Source: an uncultured Ignavibacteriota bacterium | GTDB lineage: Bacteria > Bacteroidota > Ignavibacteria > Tepidaquicellales > Tepidaquicellaceae | Reading direction: 5' to 3' | NCBI GenBank assembly: GCA_903901375.1 | Contig: CAIUQV010000362.1 | Location: forward strand, 1-18,802 | Length of the DNA stretch: 18,802 nt | Part shown: positions 1 through 7,891 of the stretch, piece after piece | How the letters are laid out: the number at the start of each line of letters is the position of its first letter | How positions within the stretch are numbered: the stretch's first letter is position 1 | Position numbers and translations under genes: made by a program | The notes under the pieces: model-generated | Databases searched by the model: none | Told to the model about the DNA's origin: nothing | Seen by the model: the letters and a program-made list of their open reading frames with translations, nothing else

Positions 1-1
1 A

Positions 2-676
2 AAAACACTTATTGGGGTTGTTGTTGGTTCTTTGATTACGTTCTTTTTTATAGATTGGATAATGGATTCTGTTCTTTTTGCTCCTGCAACTAAAACTGTA
101 CCACCTTTATCTATTATTAACATTCGCCCTTATGGTCAGTTTTTGCTGTATATGGAAGTTGTTCTTATTGGCGGGGCTGTAATAAGTGTTCCAAACATAA
201 TTTACCAGATATGGAAGTTTATCGAACCTGCACTTCAGCCGAATGAGAGAAAATACGTAACAGGTGTTGTTCTGTTCACTTCGGTCTGCTTTATTTCAGG
301 GGTTGTATTTTCATATTTTTTGATGCTTCCTGCTGCATTAGGGTTTTTTGCGGGATTTGGTTCTACTATTATTGAAAACAAAATTGCTGCTGATGAATAT
401 ATGAGTTTTATTCTCTCGCTTATTCTTGCAGCTGGAATAGTCTTTGAATTACCTATGCTTTCATTCTTTCTTTCAAAGATCGGACTTCTTAAGCCCGAGT
501 TTATGAGGAAGTACAGAAAGCATGCAATTGTTGCAATACTTTTAATAGCCGGGATTGTTACTCCGGGGCCTGATATAACAAGTCAGATGTTGCTCGGTAT
601 TCCTCTGTTAATTTTGTATGAAATAAGTATTTTGATTTGTAAATATTCACAAAAGAAAAAAATTGAATCTGAATAA
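2..676 (+). CDS. tatC: Twin-arginine translocase subunit TatC (5' truncated by window edge)
   Basis: Polytopic inner-membrane core of the Tat system, which recognises twin-arginine signal peptides and exports folded proteins. The frame is open from base 2, and the residues before the first possible start (TTG at 32) read as a continuing hydrophobic segment (KTLIGVVVGS). The true start and the N-terminal HLxELR motif therefore lie upstream. Visible family marks are the segment FIEPALQPNERK at 215-250, matching the conserved first cytoplasmic loop of TatC with its functionally important Glu, followed by several transmembrane helices and a proline-rich periplasmic turn (ATPGPD type, here VTPGPD). 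About 224 residues are present of a usual 240-280. The 3' end overlaps the next gene by 14 nt, suggesting co-transcription. The family call is secure; other tat genes are not visible. Confidence 0.93.
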   Translation, partial: KTLIGVVVGSLITFFFIDWIMDSVLFAPATKTVPPLSIINIRPYGQFLLYMEVVLIGGAVISVPNIIYQIWKFIEPALQPNERKYVTGVVLFTSVCFISGVVFSYFLMLPAALGFFAGFGSTIIENKIAADEYMSFILSLILAAGIVFELPMLSFFLSKIGLLKPEFMRKYRKHAIVAILLIAGIVTPGPDITSQMLLGIPLLILYEISILICKYSQKKKIESE

Positions 677-1631
677 AATATCTGCTCCAATAAAGAGTGA
701 ACTCGGAGAGTTTCAGAAAATATTCTCGGGAGCTTTGAAGTCTAATGTCGCACTTGTTGATTTAATAACAAAGTATATCTTAAAACAAAAAGGGAAAAAA
801 GTCAGACCTATTCTTGTGCTTCTTTCGGCTAAACTCTGTGGCAAAATTTCTTCGCGTAGCTACGTTGCAGCAACACTCGTTGAACTGCTTCATACTGCAA
901 CTTTAATACACGACGATGTTGTAGATGATGCTAAAACAAGACGTGGTATCGCATCAATCAATGCTGTCTGGAAAAATAAAGCCGCTGTACTTTTAGGTGA
1001 TTTTCTCTTGTCAAAGGGATTGCTTGTATCACTCGATAACGATGAATTCGAATTTTTAAAGGCTACTTCCGAAGCAGTAAAAAGAATGTCCGAAGGAGAA
1101 CTTCTTCAGATTCAGAAAGCACGGAATTTTGACGCTACAGAAGAAACATATTTCAGGGTTATTTCAGATAAAACTGCCTCATTAATTAAAACTTGTTGTA
1201 AAATAGGTGCCCTCAGTACAACTTCTGATAAAGCAAAGATTGAAAATCTGTCTGCTTATGGTGAAAATCTGGGAATGGCGTTTCAGCTTCGCGATGATTT
1301 GCTCGATTATACTGGCAGAAAAAAGCTTCTTGGAAAAGATACAGGGAATGACCTTAAAGAAAAGAAGTTCACGCTCCCTCTTCTTGTTGCACTGAGAAAT
1401 GCTCCAAATAAACGTTCAAAAGAGATTATGAGACTTATCAAATCAGAATCAGGAAAGAAATTTGATATGGTTTACTATTTTGTTGAAGAATTTGGAGGTA
1501 TTGAATATACACAGAACAAAATTTCCTATTACTCTAACCTTGCTCTGGAAGCAATAAGTTCGTTTTCTCCTTCTGCCTCTAAAGAATCATTGTTGGAATT
1601 GGTATCTTTTGTGTCTGAAAGAGAATATTAG
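663..1631 (+). CDS. Long-chain trans-polyprenyl diphosphate synthase (octaprenyl/heptaprenyl type)
   Basis: Condenses isopentenyl diphosphate with allylic diphosphates to make the long isoprenoid tail of respiratory quinones. The 322-residue length is normal. Both aspartate-rich motifs are present: DDVVD at residues 84-88 (first motif) and DDLLD at 211-215 (second motif), with KGKKVRP at 43-49 and a GKDTGNDLKEKK block at 224-235. The fifth residue before the first motif is a small Ala (A79), which in this family favours long (C30-C50) products; that is family knowledge, not a measurement. The start is TTG at 663, inside tatC. No nearby ATG keeps the conserved N-terminus, and the sequence from this TTG aligns in length and character with homologues. 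With menA 136 nt downstream, menaquinone side-chain synthesis is the likely role. Exact chain length cannot be read from the sequence. Confidence 0.92.
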   Translation: MNLNKISAPIKSELGEFQKIFSGALKSNVALVDLITKYILKQKGKKVRPILVLLSAKLCGKISSRSYVAATLVELLHTATLIHDDVVDDAKTRRGIASINAVWKNKAAVLLGDFLLSKGLLVSLDNDEFEFLKATSEAVKRMSEGELLQIQKARNFDATEETYFRVISDKTASLIKTCCKIGALSTTSDKAKIENLSAYGENLGMAFQLRDDLLDYTGRKKLLGKDTGNDLKEKKFTLPLLVALRNAPNKRSKEIMRLIKSESGKKFDMVYYFVEEFGGIEYTQNKISYYSNLALEAISSFSPSASKESLLELVSFVSEREY

Positions 1632-1767
1632 TTAAATTTTAAGATATTTGTCTTGTGTTTCTATAAGCAATTCAACTATTGCGTGTAAATCCACTCATTT
1701 TCATTTCTTTTTGTCTATCTTTTATTCTATTTTTTAACGAAATTATACGATTATTTAATGCTATTTG

Positions 1768-2640
1768 ATGATAAAAATCTGGGTTGACGCCTTAAGACCG
1801 AAAACACTACCTGCTAGTATAGTCCCTGTTCTTATTGGAACAGCAATGGCTTATTATGACGGTTATTTTAATCCTGTGATACTGATTCTTACGTTATTAT
1901 GCTCACTTTTAATCCAGATTATTACAAATTTTGTAAATGAAATATACGATTTTAAGAAAGGTGCAGACGGTAAGAACAGAGTTGGTCCGGTAAGGGCTGT
2001 TTCTGCCGGATTAATTAAGCCTCTTACTATGAAGATTGTTTCGGGCTTACTCGTTTTAATCACTTTTCTTATTGGTCTTTACCTGGTTTTTAATGGAGGT
2101 GGTGTCTTTATATTTTCAATAGGTGTACTCTCACTGTTTTTTGCGTATGCTTATACCGGTGGCCCATATCCTCTTGCATATAAAGGTATAAGTGATGTAT
2201 TTGTATTGATTTTCTTCGGCGTTATTGCAGTTACAGGTACATACTATCTGCAGACTCAAAAACTTATTCCGGAAGTTATTATCGCTTCTCTCGCTCCTGG
2301 ATTTCTTTCCATGAATATTCTCGGCGTCAACAATATCCGTGATATTAATACAGATAAGATGGTAGGTAAGATAACTCTTGCTGTAAGAATGGGTGAAAAA
2401 CCAGCAAAGATTATGTATGTTATCATTAACCTTCTCGCATTCATTGTTCCTGTAATCCTTTATTTCTCTCTGGAAAACAGATACTTCTTAATGCCTCTTC
2501 TTGTTTTTCCTATTTCTCTGGTCATTTGTATGAACCTTTTCAAAAGTTCAGGACCTAAATTAAACAAAATTCTTGCTCAAACAGGTTTGGTACTTATACT
2601 CTATGGTATAGCAAACGCAATTTCCTTCATAATAAAATAG
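1768..2640 (+). CDS. menA: 1,4-dihydroxy-2-naphthoate polyprenyltransferase (MenA)
   Basis: UbiA-superfamily membrane enzyme that transfers the polyprenyl chain to 1,4-dihydroxy-2-naphthoate, giving demethylmenaquinone. The N-terminus IWVDALRPKTLPAS is typical of MenA. The first aspartate-rich region is N-x-x-N-E-x-x-D-x-x-x-G-x-D (near residues 54-67) followed by a NRVGPVRA block that distinguishes MenA from UbiA. The second is NNIRDINTDK (near 188-197). Eight to nine hydrophobic helices are apparent. I chose ATG 1768; a TTG immediately before it (1765) would add one residue. There is no Shine-Dalgarno sequence. The 136-nt gap upstream shows no clear terminator. The next gene begins 17 nt downstream. 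Together with the upstream prenyl synthase this points to menaquinone as the quinone of this organism. Confidence 0.93.
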   Translation: MIKIWVDALRPKTLPASIVPVLIGTAMAYYDGYFNPVILILTLLCSLLIQIITNFVNEIYDFKKGADGKNRVGPVRAVSAGLIKPLTMKIVSGLLVLITFLIGLYLVFNGGGVFIFSIGVLSLFFAYAYTGGPYPLAYKGISDVFVLIFFGVIAVTGTYYLQTQKLIPEVIIASLAPGFLSMNILGVNNIRDINTDKMVGKITLAVRMGEKPAKIMYVIINLLAFIVPVILYFSLENRYFLMPLLVFPISLVICMNLFKSSGPKLNKILAQTGLVLILYGIANAISFIIK

Positions 2641-2657
2641 AATCAGACTCATTCACG

Positions 2658-3827
2658 GTGAACAAAGACAGAAGAAATATTATTTTTATATTTTCGATTT
2701 CAATTATGGCTATACTTGGAATTGTATCTGTTACGCCTTCTTTGCCATACGTTTCTGCCGATTTGAATATTCCCAAGGATAAAATAGGACTTATCGTTTC
2801 GCTCTTTGCAATGCCGGGTATATTCTTCACACCTGTTTATGGTATACTTGCTGATAAATTTGGAAGAAAAAAGGTTCTTGTGCCAACTTTATTAATGTTT
2901 GGTGTATTTGGGACTTTAACCTTTTTTGTCAGAGACTTTAATTTGTTGCTCGTTCTGAGGTTCTTATCTGGAATGGGAGCCGCTTCCTTAGGTGCTCTGA
3001 ACGTTACATTAATCGGTGATTTGTTTGAGGGTGATAAAAGACAAAAAATAGTCGGATACAATAATAGTGCTTTGAACTTTGGTACCACCATTGTTCCGAT
3101 TATTGGCGGTTTGCTTGCTATGATACATTGGAATTTTGTTTACCTTCTTCCTTTAGCGGCTGTTGCTCTTGCTTTGTGGATGATTTTTTCTTTTGAAGAA
3201 CCCGTTAAAAATGGAAAAACATCTTTCGGTTATTTTAAAGGATTTGTCACTGCATTGAAGAATTATAGAATCTCAATGATGTATCTTCTAAGCCTTTTGT
3301 TATACATGATACATTTTGGTTCCTTGTGGACTTACATACCTTTTCTTATTAAGAATAAATTTATTGATTCATCAGTAATTTTTGGATTGGTATTAGCCGG
3401 AATGTCATTGACAGCTTCTGTTACTTCAATATTTTTCGGAAAAATCGCATCCAGGTATTCTTCAGGAAAACTCTTTGCCGCTGGCTTTTTACTGATTGCT
3501 TTAGGACTCATTTCTGTTATATTCATGTCTGAGTGGTATTTTCTGTTCATTTCTATGGTAATCTACGGAGTTGGATTTGGTGTTATACTTCCAAATATAC
3601 AATCAATAGTAATTAAACTTGCCCCCGATAATCATAGGGGAATTATTGTCTCTTTAAACAGAACCATATCTTTGCTTGGACAGTTTTTAGGACCGGTTAT
3701 TTCAGGATTTGTACTTTACTATTATCCAACAGGAATCGAAGGTATTTATGTCTTGTTCTACTTGTTTGCAGGACTGGCACTCATTACTTTAGGGTTTTCT
3801 CAATTAGCATTTAAATTAAAAACGTAA
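2658..3827 (+). CDS. Major facilitator superfamily transporter (DHA1-like drug/metabolite efflux)
   Basis: A 389-residue protein with about 12 hydrophobic helices, the standard MFS size. The loop between helices 2 and 3 carries motif A, GILADKFGRKK at residues 62-72, with the conserved Asp and the Arg/Lys cluster. The helix 4-5 region reads LRFLSGMGAASLGALN, as in DHA1 proton-coupled exporters. The start is GTG at 2658, needed to give helix 1 a charged cytoplasmic lead (NKDRR); the next in-frame ATG (2706) would cut into helix 1. It sits 17 nt after menA and 9 nt before a TonB-dependent receptor gene, so the three are probably one transcript. The substrate cannot be deduced. Export of a small metabolite or drug is the family default, and a role paired with the receptor is speculation. 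Confidence 0.88.
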   Translation: MNKDRRNIIFIFSISIMAILGIVSVTPSLPYVSADLNIPKDKIGLIVSLFAMPGIFFTPVYGILADKFGRKKVLVPTLLMFGVFGTLTFFVRDFNLLLVLRFLSGMGAASLGALNVTLIGDLFEGDKRQKIVGYNNSALNFGTTIVPIIGGLLAMIHWNFVYLLPLAAVALALWMIFSFEEPVKNGKTSFGYFKGFVTALKNYRISMMYLLSLLLYMIHFGSLWTYIPFLIKNKFIDSSVIFGLVLAGMSLTASVTSIFFGKIASRYSSGKLFAAGFLLIALGLISVIFMSEWYFLFISMVIYGVGFGVILPNIQSIVIKLAPDNHRGIIVSLNRTISLLGQFLGPVISGFVLYYYPTGIEGIYVLFYLFAGLALITLGFSQLAFKLKT

Positions 3828-3836
3828 AATCTATAA

Positions 3837-6287
3837 ATGAAATATAATTTACTTATTCTCTTACTATTATTATCAGGTGTATCCTATTCCCAGTGTGTTA
3901 TAAATGGTACGGTTAATGATTCTTATAGTGGAAAAGAAATCCAGGGTGCCGTTTTCGAATTAAAAAACACTGCATATAAAACAACATCTGACAAATGGGG
4001 AAGATTTGTATTTGAAAATATTCCTGCCGGAAAATATCTGCTTGCATTTGTTCCTGGGACATCAACTAATTATGAATTATTTGAATCCGAAGTTGATGTT
4101 GTCTCGGGAAAAGATAATTTAGTTGATGTTAATCTGATTCCGAAAACTTATAAGCTTGATGATATTTATGTTTATGGTGTAACAAAATCGTTTGAAAAGG
4201 TAACTGAATCTCCTGCATCGGTAATAGTTCTTTATCAGGATAAACTGAATACTTTGTCTCGTGGTAATCAGCTTGCAGGTGCACTCTCAGGACTTTCGGG
4301 TATCGATGTTTTAAAGAATGGTTCTTCGGATTTTATTGTAAATGCGAGAGGTTTTAATGCAGGGCTTAACAGAAGAATACTCGTTCTCCAGGATGGAAGG
4401 GATGCTGCTATGCCATTACTCGGTGCAATTGAATGGAATTCTTTTCCGTATTCTCTGGATGAGTATTCGAAAGTGGAATTTGTTAAAGGTCCCTCTGCTT
4501 CTTTATATGGTGCAAATGCTTTTAACGGGGTTTTAAACCTTACTTCTTTCTCTCCGCGTGAAGTACTGGGTACAAAAATATCTTTTCTTTCGGGAGATTA
4601 TAAAACACTTCGTGCTGATGTCAGAAATGCAGGTTTGATAAACGATAAACTATCGTATAAAATTACTCTTGGACGTTCACAGTCGCTAAATCCTGCTAAC
4701 AGAAGGGATTCTGTTAAATATCTCGAATATCCTGGATTAATTGTAGAAGCGCGTCCGATTTATGAAAATGAAAGAAATACTTTTTCAAATTATGGTACAC
4801 TAAGGTTTGATTATGACTTTAATAATAACAGGAAGATTAAAGTTGAAGGCGGTTATTCAAACAATGGTAATGAAGCATTTGTGTTCGGTCTTGGGCGTAC
4901 TCTCGTAAAGAATACAGAGCGTCCTTATTTTCTTGCCTCTTATAGTTCTGACAATTTTCATTTCCATGCACATTATATGAAAAGGCAGACTCTGGATACT
5001 ATGTGGTTATTGCTTCCGCGTGCCGGTTCAAAACTCGGTTCCCCCTTGCTTGATAACAGTAATGATATACTTTTTGATGCTCAGTATAATATTGTTCCTG
5101 ATAAGAAGGGTAATTCACAGCTGATTTTCGGATTGTCTCAGCAGCTCCAGAATATACAAACATATGGTACTTCTATACCTGATGAGGTTCACGCCAACTA
5201 TACAGGTATGTACGGCCAGTTTTCCTTAAAAATGAATGATAAAATTAAATTTGTAGGTACTCTGCGGTTTGACCGAACTAATATCCACGAAGCCCAGCTA
5301 TCTCCTCGCGGTGCACTTGTTTATTCACCGAACCAGGAACATCAGTTCAGATTTTCTATAAGCAGGTCTTTTCAAAGACCGAATTATTCTGAACTGTTCC
5401 GCTTAACACCGGATGCCCCTGCTTTTGCTATAACACCGGGTCCTCCAAAACCTGCTTTGATTGGTATTGATAAGAAAGTTGCTGATTCTATCAGAGTTCT
5501 GGCTGGCTGGACAACTTCACCAGCAATCAAACTTAATCTGGACGGAACAAGAGCTTTTGCAGTAGGAAATGAGAACTTAAACGTGGAGAAAAACCTTGGT
5601 TTTGAATTAGGATACAATGGTAACTACAAAAACAAGCTGTTTCTTAATGTAGATGTTTATTATAATATATTAACTGATTTTGTAACAAATTTTCTTCCCG
5701 GAGTTAATAAGAACTTTAAATCCTGGTCTGCAGATTTACCGGATTCACTTTCAGTATGGAATAATCTTGCAACAACAATGGTTTATAATGAACTGAATTC
5801 TCGTGACAGGCAGAGATTGTCTTACTTTAACGGATTACCATCATTCATTGTCTCAAACTCAAATATAGGAACTGTGAATCAGTATGGTGTTGACCTGACT
5901 TTAAGTTACTACCTTAACAGAAATATATTCCTGACTGGAAACTATTCCCATTATGAGTATAACATTGAAAAGAATCCTGGTGACCCTGACATCCTGCCTA
6001 ATACAACTCCGAATAAGTTTAATTTCTCGGCCACTTATCAGATACCGCAGAAGTTAGACGCAACTTTGTCGTTCCAGTATTCCGATAATTTCGACTGGCT
6101 CGCTGGAGCTTATACCGGAGTAGTTCCTGCATACAGGTTATTTAATTTCAACGCAGGTTATTACATTCTTAAAAATTTACAGGTTGGTGCATATATTTAC
6201 AATATTTTTGACGATCAGCATTATGAAATGTTTGGAGGTACATATCTGCCAAGAAACTTTTACCTTAAAACAACTTTTAATTTTTAA
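3837..6287 (+). CDS. TonB-dependent outer-membrane receptor with carboxypeptidase-regulatory-like domain
   Basis: An 816-residue outer-membrane gated channel for active uptake energised by TonB-ExbBD. In order: a signal peptide (residues 1-19, hydrophobic LILLLLLSG; Cys20 follows Gln, so it is not a proper lipobox), a carboxypeptidase-D-regulatory-like beta-sandwich (about 21-100, with GTVNDSYSGKEIQGA and KWGRFVFENIPAGKY), a likely TonB box in the LDDIYVYG region (107-114), a plug domain (about 120-236, with NARGFN, VLQDGRD and VEFVKGPSASLYGANAFNGV), then a 22-strand-type beta-barrel ending in Phe (TTFNF), as expected for BAM recognition. The extra N-terminal domain is a Bacteroidota hallmark. 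No SusD partner, riboswitch or Fur-like site is visible, so the ligand is unknown. The size is smaller than SusC-type receptors, fitting siderophore, cobalamin or metal uptake better than glycans, but this is only an inference. Confidence 0.93.
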   Translation: MKYNLLILLLLLSGVSYSQCVINGTVNDSYSGKEIQGAVFELKNTAYKTTSDKWGRFVFENIPAGKYLLAFVPGTSTNYELFESEVDVVSGKDNLVDVNLIPKTYKLDDIYVYGVTKSFEKVTESPASVIVLYQDKLNTLSRGNQLAGALSGLSGIDVLKNGSSDFIVNARGFNAGLNRRILVLQDGRDAAMPLLGAIEWNSFPYSLDEYSKVEFVKGPSASLYGANAFNGVLNLTSFSPREVLGTKISFLSGDYKTLRADVRNAGLINDKLSYKITLGRSQSLNPANRRDSVKYLEYPGLIVEARPIYENERNTFSNYGTLRFDYDFNNNRKIKVEGGYSNNGNEAFVFGLGRTLVKNTERPYFLASYSSDNFHFHAHYMKRQTLDTMWLLLPRAGSKLGSPLLDNSNDILFDAQYNIVPDKKGNSQLIFGLSQQLQNIQTYGTSIPDEVHANYTGMYGQFSLKMNDKIKFVGTLRFDRTNIHEAQLSPRGALVYSPNQEHQFRFSISRSFQRPNYSELFRLTPDAPAFAITPGPPKPALIGIDKKVADSIRVLAGWTTSPAIKLNLDGTRAFAVGNENLNVEKNLGFELGYNGNYKNKLFLNVDVYYNILTDFVTNFLPGVNKNFKSWSADLPDSLSVWNNLATTMVYNELNSRDRQRLSYFNGLPSFIVSNSNIGTVNQYGVDLTLSYYLNRNIFLTGNYSHYEYNIEKNPGDPDILPNTTPNKFNFSATYQIPQKLDATLSFQYSDNFDWLAGAYTGVVPAYRLFNFNAGYYILKNLQVGAYIYNIFDDQHYEMFGGTYLPRNFYLKTTFNF

Positions 6288-6297
6288 CTTATTTTTT

Positions 6298-6325
6298 GAC
6301 CCGCTGCTTTTTAATTCAGCGGGTC
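6298..6325 (+). terminator. Hairpin after the TonB receptor gene
   Basis: Ten bases after the receptor stop, a perfect 9-bp GC-rich stem (GACCCGCTG at 6298-6306 with CAGCGGGTC at 6317-6325) encloses a 10-nt loop. The following sequence is U-rich but interrupted (AGGTTATTTCTCTTC), so this is a probable but not textbook rho-independent terminator. It closes the menA-MFS-receptor run. Confidence 0.65.
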
Positions 6326-6565
6326 AGGTTATTTCTCTTCTTTCTTAAAACCTACTTTCGTATACAAGATTATTCCCTGCAGTTTAATTTATATAGTCTT
6401 ATCCTAATCCGTTGTGGACTCATCAACATAGTATTATGTCTTGCCCTAAAACATTATAATACTTTCTGAAGCATTATTTCCTGAAACTTTTATTATTGAT
6501 TATTAGTTGTGTAATGTATAACTTGCTAATAACAACTAATACTAATAGCAATTATTTTGTGAATT
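6326..6565 (+). promoter_or_regulatory. Intergenic control region upstream of the thioredoxin lipoprotein gene, with an inverted repeat
   Basis: This 240-nt AT-rich gap lies between a terminator and the thioredoxin gene and must hold that gene's promoter, but I could not place a convincing -33/-7 pair of the Bacteroidota type. Near its end is a perfect 10-bp inverted repeat, TATTAGTTGT (6501-6510) and ACAACTAATA (6532-6541), separated by 21 nt, ending 24 nt before the start codon. A weaker 8-bp repeat, AGTATTAT (6430-6437) and ATAATACT (6456-6463), lies further upstream. These could be an operator or a 5' leader stem; the AT content makes chance matches possible. Confidence 0.4.
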
Positions 6566-7072
6566 ATGAAAAAACTTTTAAATATATCTCTTTTGGTAAT
6601 TTTGGGAATCGGATTAACCCTGCTGGTTTCCTGTTCTAAAAAAGATAAGAATCAGACAGAAATAAAAAGTGATTTAAAAACTCAGAGTGTTAATAATTTA
6701 AAAAAAGGTAAAATGGAACATTTAACAGTAGAAACATTTAAGTCAAAAGTATTTGACTACGAAAAGAACAAAGAGTGGAAATTTGAAGGTAAGAATCCTG
6801 CAATTATAGATTTTTATGCCGATTGGTGCGGACCTTGTAAAATGGTTGCTCCTGTTCTTGAAGAACTCTCTAACGAATATGATGGTAAAGTTGATATTTA
6901 TAAGGTTGATACTGAAACAGAACAGGAACTTGCCTCAGTTTTCGGAATAAGAAGCATTCCGTCAATTTTGTTCATTCCTGTTTCCGGGCAGCCTCAAATG
7001 TCAGCCGGTGCTATGCCAAAGGAAGGATTTGTTCAGGCAATAAATGAAATTCTGTTAGTACAGAAAAATTAA
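6566..7072 (+). CDS. Thioredoxin-fold lipoprotein with WCGPC active site
   Basis: A 168-residue exported thiol-disulfide oxidoreductase. The N-terminus is a lipoprotein signal: KK at 2-3, hydrophobic core 7-20, lipobox LVSC with Cys23 as the lipidated residue. A polar, Lys-rich linker (24-49) follows, then one thioredoxin domain (about 50-165) with FYADWCGPCK (active-site Cys88 and Cys91) and the cis-proline in SIPSILF (Pro132). WCGPC is the motif of reducing thioredoxins, not of DsbA-type oxidases (CPHC). It would face the periplasm anchored to a membrane and needs a reductant such as DsbD/CcdA, which is not in the window. Methionine 50 (ATG at 6713, preceded by AAAGG) could begin a leaderless cytosolic form of about 119 residues; this is only a possibility. 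It is a single-gene unit with its own terminator. Confidence 0.92.
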   Translation: MKKLLNISLLVILGIGLTLLVSCSKKDKNQTEIKSDLKTQSVNNLKKGKMEHLTVETFKSKVFDYEKNKEWKFEGKNPAIIDFYADWCGPCKMVAPVLEELSNEYDGKVDIYKVDTETEQELASVFGIRSIPSILFIPVSGQPQMSAGAMPKEGFVQAINEILLVQKN

Positions 7073-7091
7073 CAAGTTGTTTTTCATAGCT

Positions 7092-7111
7092 AACATAACA
7101 TTTGTTATGTT
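7092..7111. repeat. 20-bp perfect palindrome between convergent genes
   Basis: AACATAACATTTGTTATGTT reads as 9-bp perfect arms (7092-7100 and 7103-7111) around two bases. It lies 20 nt after the thioredoxin stop and just before the main terminator hairpin. In RNA it would fold as an 8-bp stem with a 4-nt loop. It may stabilise the 3' end or be a protein-binding site. No U-run follows it on either strand. Confidence 0.5.
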
Positions 7112-7118
7112 CTCCTTA

Positions 7119-7148
7119 AGCGGTTTCCCCCTCCTGGAAACCGTTTTT
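7119..7148 (+). terminator. Rho-independent terminator of the thioredoxin gene
   Basis: A stem formed by CGGTTTCC (7121-7128) and GGAAACCG (7136-7143), extendable by a G-U and an A-U pair, has a 7-nt loop and is followed at once by TTTTT (7144-7148). This is a textbook intrinsic terminator on the plus strand. It ends 10 nt before the stop of the convergent minus-strand methyltransferase gene. Confidence 0.85.
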
Positions 7149-7158
7149 ATTTATATTT

Positions 7159-7890
7159 CTATTCTCTGAAAAATGTAGCATCAACCTGAAGTACACGGCC
7201 GGTTTCTTTGTTTACAAATGCTGGTTGTATACCATACATTCCGAATCCTAATGATATTATCTTTTCGTAAAGTTCTTTATACAGTATTTGCCCTTCATAA
7301 AGTTTCACTAAGGACATTTCAAGATAAAGACCTTTTATCTTGTCCATAGAATTAATACTTCCGTTGAAAATCTTTTCTTCAAAACCTTGTGTATCAATTT
7401 TCACTAATACATTTTTGCTGCCCTCTGCATATTTTTCAAAAACTGTATCTAATCTGTATGCCTTAACTTTCTCTGTACCAATATATTTAGATTTGGGTGC
7501 AGCATTCTCATGCTCTTCAAGCATTTTCAGCGCTGAACTGCTTATCGAATTTTCTGAAATATGAATTTCAATTTCTTCGTCTTTATCACCTATAGCACAT
7601 CTTTCGGCAGGATTCCAGCCGCTGTAATTTTTCGCGGTTGATTTCAGAGTTTCATAGGCAGAAGTTAAAGGTTCAAAAGAGTACATTTTACCCTTGTAAC
7701 CGAGTTTATATATCAGTTCGCCGAATTGTCCTGTATTTGCACCTATATCAAATATCATGTCAATTTTATTATGGACGATTTGTTTATACAGTATTTCCTC
7801 ATCTGTCATTTTGACATCTACTCCGAATTTATTGCCGATTTTCCTTAAAGCCATTTCAGACTTTATCTTGTAAAGTTTTAATTTTGACAT
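7159..7890 (-). CDS. FkbM family methyltransferase
   Basis: A 243-residue S-adenosylmethionine-dependent methyltransferase of the FkbM family, which in polysaccharide loci usually O-methylates sugars. Class I motifs are visible: motif I FDIGANTGQFGE (47-58) for SAM binding, the acidic FEP at 72-74 that binds the SAM ribose, an AIGD block (99-102), and the family signature KIDTQGFE (164-171) followed by LEMSL (190-194). The length is normal for the family. It is the last of four minus-strand genes; its start lies one base beyond the stop of the upstream GT2 gene, so translation is probably coupled. The neighbours make a sugar in a surface glycan the likely methyl acceptor. The exact acceptor is unknown. 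Confidence 0.9.
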   Translation of the reverse strand: MSKLKLYKIKSEMALRKIGNKFGVDVKMTDEEILYKQIVHNKIDMIFDIGANTGQFGELIYKLGYKGKMYSFEPLTSAYETLKSTAKNYSGWNPAERCAIGDKDEEIEIHISENSISSSALKMLEEHENAAPKSKYIGTEKVKAYRLDTVFEKYAEGSKNVLVKIDTQGFEEKIFNGSINSMDKIKGLYLEMSLVKLYEGQILYKELYEKIISLGFGMYGIQPAFVNKETGRVLQVDATFFRE

Positions 7891-7891
7891 A

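Noticed and set aside
32..34. TTG at 32 as the start of tatC
   Set aside because: The frame is open to the window edge and upstream residues continue a transmembrane helix; the conserved N-terminal part of TatC is missing, so the gene is truncated by the window.
3828..3836. Cobalamin or other riboswitch controlling the TonB-dependent receptor
   Set aside because: Only nine bases separate it from the upstream gene, leaving no room for an aptamer, and none is seen before menA.
3856..3896. Lipoprotein processing of the TonB-dependent receptor at Cys20
   Set aside because: The residue before the Cys is Gln, which does not fit a lipobox; ordinary signal-peptidase cleavage after SYS is more plausible.
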